This document shows positions 6,196 to 11,144 of a DNA stretch of 11,144 nucleotides, piece after piece; position 1 is the first letter of the stretch, and each line of letters opens with the position of its first letter. The stretch is from CAMLHU01 sp031393795. GTDB taxonomy: Bacteria > Gemmatimonadota > Gemmatimonadetes > Gemmatimonadales > GWC2-71-9. Made by a program: the position numbers and the translations under genes. The notes beneath the pieces are model-generated. The model was not told the origin of the DNA and did not search any database. It saw nothing but the letters and a program-made list of their open reading frames with translations. Location of the stretch: NCBI GenBank assembly GCA_031393795.1, contig JANMWE010000229.1, forward strand, positions 1 through 11,144. Direction: 5' to 3'.

Positions 6196-6299
6196 TCACA
6201 ATCACTCACCACGAAGGCACGAAGGGCTCGAAGGGATCTCGCTGCCTCAGGCACCGATACCTTCGTGAGCTACGTGCCTTCGTGGTGCGCTTTGTGATC
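6194..6299. repeat. Inverted repeat with CACGAAGG units spanning the nnr stop and the next start
   Basis: GATCACAA (6194-6201) pairs with TTGTGATC (6292-6299), CACCACGAAGGCACG (6207-6221) pairs perfectly with 6273-6287, and CGAAGG (6229-6234) pairs with CCTTCG (6260-6265). A small TGCC-TCA-GGCA hairpin (6243-6253) sits near the tip. The left arm holds tandem CACGAAGG units (6210-6225). The outer end overlaps the nnr TGA (6193-6195), and the right arm contains the probable GTG start of the next gene, so the element occupies the entire junction. Confidence 0.85.
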
Positions 6300-7844
6300 G
6301 TCCTGGCGGTGGTGCCTTCGCTCCACGCGCAGTCCAGGTGGCGCCCCGAAGACCGCACGGTCATCGGCGAGATGCTCCACATCTACGCCGTTGCGTCGAG
6401 CTTCGAACGGCTCTACGTCGTGAGCGCCGAGCAGGTGCTCCTCCGTGATCCCGGGCGCAACGAATGGCAGGGTCCGTTCAACGGGCCCGGGCGCGCGCGC
6501 GCCCAGGACGCGCGCGGCGCCCTGGTCGATCCGCTCGATCGCTCGCTCTGGATCGTGACCACGGCCGGATGGCTGCGCTACGACCCGACCCTCGATCTCT
6601 GGGAGCAGGGCTTTGCCGGGGAGACGATCCTCTCCGCGGGATTCGATCGGACCCGCCCGGTCGATGGACTCTACCTCCGGCTCGTGAGCGGGTGGGTGGT
6701 GGCGACCCGCGGGGGCGGGAGCGCCTCTCCCGCGGCCGAACCGCCACGTCCGACCGATTTCGTGCGGGCGACCACGATCGCTGACGCCGCGCGCGCCAAT
6801 CCGCAGCTCGCCGGCGCCATCTCGGGGACACTGATGGGCCCCGGTCTCCGCCCGGTGCGACTCACCTCCGCTGCCCCAGCCGGTGACCAGAGCGGATGGT
6901 GGCTCGGCACCGACGGTGCGGGCCTGTTCTGGCTCCCTTTTGCCAGCGTGACTCCCGAGTCGCGTCCCTGGGGGATGCCGGGCGAAGTGATCGGCGCCGT
7001 GTTCGCCGTGCCCGGTGGTGCCTGGGCCGTGACCGATCGCTCATTGGGGAGCGGGGCCGCAGTTGTCCAGATCCCCGATGATCTCGCCTCCACCAAGTGG
7101 TTCTTCGGCGACCAGGTCTTCGGCCAGCCCTTCCGACAGGTGCGCGCCCTGCACGTGGTCGACTCGCTCCTCTGGATCGGGACCGACCAGGGGGCCCTCG
7201 CCCTCTCCCCGCGTGGGGAGCGCGTGCGTTGGCTCACCGAAGGGGACGGCCTCGCCGACCGGCGGGTCCTTTCCATCGCGGCGCGGCGCGACCGAGTGGT
7301 CTTCGGCACCGCCGCCGGAGTCGCGGAGCTCACCGACAGCGGAGTGGTGCGGATCGCGCAGGACTACGTGGGCCCGGCGTATTCGGTCGCTGCGGCCGGC
7401 GACACGACCTGGATCGGCACCCCGCTCGGGCTCTTCGCCGCCATTCCGGGTGAGCGGGACGTCCGTCAGGCGGCGGGATGGGACGCGCTGGGCGTGCTCC
7501 GCACTCCGGTGACCGCGCTCCTCTGGCGCGGTGACACCCTCGTCGCCCTCACGGAGCACGCTCTCCTCTGGCGCGATCCCCGGAATGGCGCCTGGACCGC
7601 CGGCCCTGATCCCTCGACCCAACTCGGGCACGGCCGCGCCCTTGCGGATGGTCGCGACGGGGTCTGGATCGCCGGTTCGCTCGGCATCGGCTTCGCGCGC
7701 CTCGGTGGCCCGATCGAGCGCCAGCTTCGAGTCGGTGACGCGCTCCCGGCCGAGGCGTGGGACCTGAGCATCGAGGGCGACTGGCTCTGGGTGGCGACAT
7801 CCCAAGGGTTGGTGCGCTTCCGGCGCGAGGCGGTGGAACCGTGA
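6285..7844 (+). CDS. Secreted beta-propeller-like protein of unknown function
   Basis: A 519-residue protein counted from GTG 6285 (GTG 6282 is equally possible). That start gives a short signal peptide (MRFVIVLAVVPSLHA, then QS), so export is likely; earlier in-frame starts would only translate the palindrome. The body has recurring blade-like repeats ending in W-(I/V/L)-G-T-x2-G-(L/A), for example WWLGTDGAGLFWLPF (about 205-219), LLWIGTDQGALAL (about 294), VVFGTAAGVAEL (about 339), TTWIGTPLGLFAAI (about 374), GVWIAGSLGIGFARL (about 458) and DWLWVATSQGLVRF (about 498). These resemble the two-component-regulator propeller repeat (Reg_prop, PF07494). No membrane segment, kinase or catalytic domain follows. 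It overlaps thiL by four bases (GTGA), so it is expressed with thiL and plsC, yet nothing suggests a direct thiamine role. A ligand-binding or surface scaffold function is a guess. Confidence 0.75.
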   Translation: MRFVIVLAVVPSLHAQSRWRPEDRTVIGEMLHIYAVASSFERLYVVSAEQVLLRDPGRNEWQGPFNGPGRARAQDARGALVDPLDRSLWIVTTAGWLRYDPTLDLWEQGFAGETILSAGFDRTRPVDGLYLRLVSGWVVATRGGGSASPAAEPPRPTDFVRATTIADAARANPQLAGAISGTLMGPGLRPVRLTSAAPAGDQSGWWLGTDGAGLFWLPFASVTPESRPWGMPGEVIGAVFAVPGGAWAVTDRSLGSGAAVVQIPDDLASTKWFFGDQVFGQPFRQVRALHVVDSLLWIGTDQGALALSPRGERVRWLTEGDGLADRRVLSIAARRDRVVFGTAAGVAELTDSGVVRIAQDYVGPAYSVAAAGDTTWIGTPLGLFAAIPGERDVRQAAGWDALGVLRTPVTALLWRGDTLVALTEHALLWRDPRNGAWTAGPDPSTQLGHGRALADGRDGVWIAGSLGIGFARLGGPIERQLRVGDALPAEAWDLSIEGDWLWVATSQGLVRFRREAVEP

Positions 7845-8785
7845 GAGAGCACCAGCTGCTCGGTCCCGGGCCCGAGTTCGACCGGGTACGCGCCATCCTT
7901 GCCGCCCTCGGTGAACGGGGCGGGCCCTCGGGGGATGACACGGCGCTCCTCGTGGTCGGCGGGCACACGCTGGCGTTGAGCACCGACATCTCGATCGAAG
8001 GGGTCCATTTCCGCACCGACTGGATCACGCACGAAGAGATCGGGTGGCGTGCGACGGCCGCCGCGCTCTCCGACCTCGCGGCCGAAGGAGCCGACCCGCT
8101 CGGCGTCCTCGTTGCTCTGGGAGTGCCGAAGGGGGCGACCGATGCCGAAGCGGCGGCACTGATGCGCGGGGCGGGGCTCGCGGCGGAAGCCTCGGGGACA
8201 AAGATCCTTGGCGGCGATCTATCGAGCGCCGCCGGCTGGACCATTGCCGTCACCGTCGTGGGCGAGGCTGCGCGTCCGGTGAGCCGTACGGGAGGGCGGC
8301 CGGGCGACACGCTCTATGTCACCGGTGCGCTCGGTTCCGCCCGGGCCGCGGTCGACGCCTGGCTCAGCGGGCGCGCGCCTGATGCCGGCGCACGCGAGCA
8401 CTTCATCCGTCCGGTGCCCCGGATCGCCGCGGGGCGGGCGCTGGCGCGGACAGCCACCGCGATGCTCGACCTGAGCGACGGGCTCGCCGCCGACATCCAG
8501 CATCTCGTGGCGGCGTCGAACTGCGGGGCCGAGATCGAGTTGGGCGCCATTCCGGTCGGAACGGGGGTCGCCGCCGAGGCGAAGCGGGCCGGGAAGTCAC
8601 CGGAGGCCTATGCGGCCGAGGGGGGAGAAGATTATGAATTGTTGGTGGCGCTCCCCTCCGATGCCGCCGCACCCCTCCTGGACGTGAAGCTCACGCCGAT
8701 CGGGCGACTGGTCGCGGGGGATGAAGTCCGCTTCACACAGGGAGGCACACGCGTGACGCTCCAGGGATACCAACACTTCCGATGA
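7841..8785 (+). CDS. thiL: Thiamine-monophosphate kinase
   Basis: ATP-dependent phosphorylation of thiamine monophosphate to thiamine diphosphate, the active cofactor; cytoplasmic dimer of the PurM/ThiL superfamily. The 314 residues carry the metal- and nucleotide-binding motifs in order: SGDDTALL (30-37), STDISIEGVHF (47-57), ALSDLAAEGADP (75-86), LGGDLS (123-128), LSDGLAADIQHL (211-222) and GGEDYELLVAL (261-271). Start is the GTG at 7841, which overlaps the previous stop (GTGA) and gives the usual short N-terminus (REHQLLGPGPEFDRV). The stop overlaps the plsC start (ATGA). No thi-box (TPP) riboswitch was recognised upstream, consistent with its position inside an operon. Family length and motifs are normal. 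Confidence 0.95.
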   Translation: MREHQLLGPGPEFDRVRAILAALGERGGPSGDDTALLVVGGHTLALSTDISIEGVHFRTDWITHEEIGWRATAAALSDLAAEGADPLGVLVALGVPKGATDAEAAALMRGAGLAAEASGTKILGGDLSSAAGWTIAVTVVGEAARPVSRTGGRPGDTLYVTGALGSARAAVDAWLSGRAPDAGAREHFIRPVPRIAAGRALARTATAMLDLSDGLAADIQHLVAASNCGAEIELGAIPVGTGVAAEAKRAGKSPEAYAAEGGEDYELLVALPSDAAAPLLDVKLTPIGRLVAGDEVRFTQGGTRVTLQGYQHFR

Positions 8786-9537
8786 AGCCCTTCCGTTCCA
8801 TCTGGTATTTCGGGACCTCCATCTTGGTGACCGCCTTCTGGTCGATCGCCGTGGTGTGCGGCGCCCTGTTCTGGGTGCACTACCGGAAGGGGGGGCTCTA
8901 TGACACCGCCGCGAGGAAGTGGGGAGCCTGGCTCGCCGCGCTGAATGGGCTCGAGCTCCGGACCGAGGGGCTGGAGAAGATCCCGACCGACCGCCCCTAT
9001 GTCTATATCTCGAACCACGTCTCCTTCGCGGATATGTGGGCCCTCTGCGCGCTCATCCCCGACTCGATGCGCTTCGTGGCCAAGAAGGAGCTCTTCGACA
9101 TCCCGCTCTTCGGGCATGCACTCCGGGCCGCTCGACATATCTGCATCGACCGGAAGAACAAGCAGGCCGCCTTCGGGGCCTATGAGCAGGCGGGCAAGGC
9201 GATACGGCACGGGATCTCGGCCATCGTCTTTGCCGAGGGGACCCGGAGCCGGGATGGGAAGCTGCAGCCCTTCAAGAAGGGGCCCTTCGTCCTCGCCATC
9301 GCCTCCCAGGTCGAGGTGATCCCGGTCTGGATCGAAGGGACCTACGAGGCGATCCCTCCCGGAGGCTGGTATGTCCGTCCCGGTGTGGTGACCCTCCGAT
9401 TCGGCACTTCGGTGCCGACCGCGGGGCTCGACTACGATGACCGGACCGAGCTCACCGAGCAGGTGCACACCCAGATCGTCGGCCTCGCCGGCGATTCCCC
9501 CTACGTCCGCGTTGACCCGGTCGCGGTCCCGCGCTAG
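8782..9537 (+). CDS. plsC: 1-acyl-sn-glycerol-3-phosphate acyltransferase (PlsC family)
   Basis: Membrane-associated acyltransferase that acylates lysophosphatidic acid to phosphatidic acid in phospholipid synthesis. The 251-residue protein begins with a hydrophobic segment (about 10-32, LVTAFWSIAVVCGALFWV) that should anchor it to the inner membrane. The catalytic HxxxxD is His79-Asp84 in SNHVSFAD; ARHICIDR (117-124) corresponds to block II; FAEGTRSRDG (150-159) is block III, with Ala in place of the more common Pro; VIPVWIEGTYEAIP is block IV. The ATG at 8782 overlaps the thiL stop as ATGA, indicating coupled translation. The gene ends in TAG, the only amber stop among the complete genes here. 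Acylation of another glycerol-phosphate or ornithine-lipid acceptor is possible, since the family is broad. Confidence 0.92.
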   Translation: MKPFRSIWYFGTSILVTAFWSIAVVCGALFWVHYRKGGLYDTAARKWGAWLAALNGLELRTEGLEKIPTDRPYVYISNHVSFADMWALCALIPDSMRFVAKKELFDIPLFGHALRAARHICIDRKNKQAAFGAYEQAGKAIRHGISAIVFAEGTRSRDGKLQPFKKGPFVLAIASQVEVIPVWIEGTYEAIPPGGWYVRPGVVTLRFGTSVPTAGLDYDDRTELTEQVHTQIVGLAGDSPYVRVDPVAVPR

Positions 9538-9550
9538 GATTGCCGCTGTC

Positions 9551-9667
9551 AGGCGGGTAGGCGCCCAGGCGGGTAGGCGGGTAGTAGACCGCGACCAGGC
9601 CGGCCGACGACGCCGTAGCGCTCATTTCACTCTCTACCCGCCGACCCGCCTACCCGGCTACCCGCCT
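9551..9667. repeat. Inverted pair of 8-base tandem arrays ending at the eno start codon
   Basis: The left array is AGGCGGGT, AGGCGCCC, AGGCGGGT, AGGCGGGT (9551-9582); the right array is ACCCGCCG, ACCCGCCT, ACCCGGCT, ACCCGCCT (9636-9667), both with an exact period of 8. Bases 9551-9560 pair perfectly with 9658-9667, and 9567-9584 pairs with 9634-9651 at 17 of 18 positions. About 50 bases separate the arms. The last unit abuts the ATG of eno at 9668, leaving no room for a Shine-Dalgarno. Confidence 0.85.
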
Positions 9668-10948
9668 ATGAGCACCATCATCGAAGTCCACGCGCGCGAG
9701 ATCCTCGACAGCCGGGGCAACCCGACCGTCGAAGCCGAGGTGACCCTGGCGAGCGGCGCGACCGGCCGCGCGGCGGTGCCGAGCGGTGCATCCACCGGTG
9801 AGAAGGAAGCGGTCGAGCTCCGCGACGGCGACGCCAAGCGCTACGGCGGCAAGGGGGTGCTGAACGCGGTCAATAATGTGAACGAAGTGATCGGCCCGGC
9901 GCTCGAAGGGCTGCCGGCCGACGAGCAGATCTCGATCGACGCGACGATGCTCGAACTCGACGGCACCGACAACAAGGCCAAGCTCGGTGCCAACGCGATC
10001 CTGGCCGTCTCGATGGCCGTGGCGCGCGCCACCGCCGCTGACCTCGGCGTCCCGCTCTATCGCTACCTCGGCGGGCCGATGGCGCACGTCCTCCCGGTGC
10101 CGATGATGAACATCATCAACGGTGGGGCCCACGCCAGCAACAACGTGGACGCCCAGGAGTTCATGATCGTCCCCATCGGCACCGAGGAATTCCCCGAGGC
10201 GCTCCGGATGGGGACCGAGGTGTTCCATGCGCTCAAGAAGGTGCTCTCGAGCCGGAAGCTGAACACCAACGTGGGCGACGAAGGGGGTTTCGCCCCCGAC
10301 CTGCCGAGCAACGAGGCGGCACTCGATGCCGTGGTGGAGGCGATCGAGAAGGCAGGGTACAAGCCGGGCGAGGACATCTGCATCGCCCTCGATGTGGCGG
10401 CGAGCGAGCTCTGGGACAACGGGAGCTACCTGTTCAAGAAGGGGGACAAGTCCCGCAAGTCGTCGAGCGAGATGGTCGCGATGTACCAGGCGTGGTGCAA
10501 CAAGTACCCGATCGTGAGCATCGAAGACGGTCTGGCCGAGAATGACTGGGAGGGGTGGGCGACGTTGACGCAGGCGCTGGGGAGCCATGTGCAGCTGGTA
10601 GGCGACGACCTCTTCTGCACCAATGTGGAGATCCTGGGGAAGGGGATCGAGGAGGGGATCGCCAACGCCGTGCTGGTGAAGGTGAACCAGATCGGGACGC
10701 TGACCGAGACGCTGCAGTGCATCGAGGCCGCCAAGACCGCGAGCTACGGCGCGATCATCAGCCACCGGTCGGGGGAGACCGAGGACACCTTCATCTCGGA
10801 TCTTGCCGTCGCGACCGGAGTGGGGCAGATCAAGACCGGTTCCGCCAGCCGCACCGACCGGATCGCCAAGTACAACCAGCTCCTCAGGATCCACGAGGAG
10901 CTGGGAGCGGCGGCGTTCTACCTGGGCGGGGCCCTGTACGGCCGGTGA
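9668..10948 (+). CDS. eno: Enolase (phosphopyruvate hydratase)
   Basis: Glycolytic Mg-dependent enzyme that converts 2-phosphoglycerate to phosphoenolpyruvate; cytoplasmic, and a degradosome partner in some bacteria. At 426 residues it is full length. N-terminal ILDSRGNPTVEAEV (12-25) and the mobile loop SGASTGEKEAVELRDGD (39-55) precede the barrel, with INGGAHASNNVDAQEF (150-165). Catalytic Glu205 lies in NVGDEGGFAPDL and Lys338 in VLVKVNQIGT. Mg ligands Asp242, Glu286 and Asp313 occur in ALDVAASE, SIEDGLAENDW and LVGDDLF. SHRSGETED (365-373) and IKTGSASRTDR (388-398) complete the signature. The ATG is fixed by homology. No ribosome site precedes it: the upstream 32 bases are four 8-base repeat units. 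The ftsB-like gene follows, as in many bacteria. Confidence 0.98.
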   Translation: MSTIIEVHAREILDSRGNPTVEAEVTLASGATGRAAVPSGASTGEKEAVELRDGDAKRYGGKGVLNAVNNVNEVIGPALEGLPADEQISIDATMLELDGTDNKAKLGANAILAVSMAVARATAADLGVPLYRYLGGPMAHVLPVPMMNIINGGAHASNNVDAQEFMIVPIGTEEFPEALRMGTEVFHALKKVLSSRKLNTNVGDEGGFAPDLPSNEAALDAVVEAIEKAGYKPGEDICIALDVAASELWDNGSYLFKKGDKSRKSSSEMVAMYQAWCNKYPIVSIEDGLAENDWEGWATLTQALGSHVQLVGDDLFCTNVEILGKGIEEGIANAVLVKVNQIGTLTETLQCIEAAKTASYGAIISHRSGETEDTFISDLAVATGVGQIKTGSASRTDRIAKYNQLLRIHEELGAAAFYLGGALYGR

Positions 10949-10978
10949 GGGCGCTGGCGCTGGGGCGCTGGGGCGCTG
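10949..10978. repeat. GGGCGCTG tandem array after eno
   Basis: GGGCGCTG occurs at 10949-10956, 10963-10970 and 10971-10978, with a shortened GCGCTG between the first two. The array starts directly after the eno stop codon and fills most of the 52-base gap to the next gene. No complementary array is visible in the window. Confidence 0.7.
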
Positions 10979-11000
10979 AGGCGGTGGAGTGGCAGAAGCG

Positions 11001-11144
11001 ATGACGCCACGGCGATGGGTCGTGGTGGGGATCCTGTTCCTGGCGGCGCTCTTTGCGCTGCAAGGGGGGACCTACACCACCTTCGACCTGCTCAGGCTCA
11101 AGCGGGAGCTGCGGAGCGAGCGGGAGGCGATCGACCAGCTCAAG
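11001..11144 (+). CDS. FtsB/DivIC-like septum formation initiator, 3' end cut by window edge
   Basis: Only the first 48 codons are present. They encode a short basic N-terminus (MTPRRW), one hydrophobic membrane segment (about 7-20, VVVGILFLAALFAL), then GGTYTTFDLLRLKRELRSE and REAIDQLK, which starts a heptad-like coiled coil. This is the layout of FtsB/DivIC proteins, bitopic inner-membrane components of the divisome that bridge FtsL and FtsQ. A GGAG at 10986-10989 lies 11 bases before the ATG. The place directly after eno is the classic location of ftsB, which supports the call even though the sequence is incomplete. Another small coiled-coil membrane protein is the main alternative. Confidence 0.8.
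   Translation, partial: MTPRRWVVVGILFLAALFALQGGTYTTFDLLRLKRELRSEREAIDQLK

Noticed and set aside
6117..6284. N-terminal extension of the propeller protein from ATG 6117
   Set aside because: The extension runs through the end of nnr in another frame and translates the palindromic repeat; the signal peptide begins only at 6282/6285.
7700..7840. TPP riboswitch before thiL
   Set aside because: The region is coding sequence of the preceding gene and I see no thi-box elements; a glycine riboswitch before glyA was likewise not seen.
825..10978. CRISPR arrays
   Set aside because: The repeats are 7-10 bases long with no spacers of constant length, and no cas genes are present.
1..11144. A new defence or mobile system
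   Set aside because: All recognisable genes are housekeeping or conserved unknowns; there are no integrases, transposases, toxins, nucleases or phage genes. The unusual signal is confined to the spacers.

Overview
The window is a GC-rich stretch of bacterial chromosome with eleven complete or nearly complete protein genes plus one cut gene at the right edge, all on the + strand. The lineage cannot be proved from the sequence alone. The GC-rich housekeeping content, a Minf_1886-type protein (a family I know mainly from Planctomycetes, Verrucomicrobia and relatives) beside glyA, and the palindromic spacers together suggest a Gemmatimonadota-like environmental bacterium. I see no rRNA, tRNA, IS element, phage gene or CRISPR array.

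Layout, left to right. (1) A 5'-truncated 3-hydroxybutyryl-CoA dehydrogenase. (2) A leucine-dehydrogenase-type amino acid dehydrogenase. (3) A compact operon rpiB - glyA - Minf_1886-family gene, joined by two 4-base GTGA overlaps and followed closely by a 64-residue zinc-ribbon protein with its own strong Shine-Dalgarno sequence. (4) A bifunctional NAD(P)H-hydrate repair enzyme (nnr). (5) A secreted beta-propeller-like protein - thiL - plsC, joined by GTGA and ATGA overlaps. (6) eno, then the start of an ftsB/divIC-like septum gene, a pairing known from many bacteria. Most products belong to central metabolism: acyl-CoA and branched-chain amino acid turnover, pentose phosphate, one-carbon units, cofactor repair, thiamine diphosphate, phospholipid synthesis and glycolysis.

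The part worth a second look lies between the genes. Every gene junction that is neither an overlap nor a close SD-led link (six of six) carries a short tandem array with a period of 7-9 bases. In five of them two such arrays, or related sequence, form a long inverted repeat that fills nearly all of the spacer, often reaching into the stop codon of the gene before or the start codon of the gene after. Each junction uses a different unit sequence, so the architecture is shared while the sequence is not. The clearest example (4537-4610) can fold into 35 uninterrupted base pairs capped by a GCGA (GNRA-type) tetraloop, and every difference between its arms is a G-U wobble on the + strand transcript. 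Genes that follow these elements mostly lack a Shine-Dalgarno sequence, and two of them (rpiB, nnr) have a TAnnTT box exactly 6 bases before the ATG, as expected for leaderless mRNAs. My reading is that these are operon-end hairpins, possibly U-tract-poor terminators, set directly against leaderless promoters. That is an inference from this one window.
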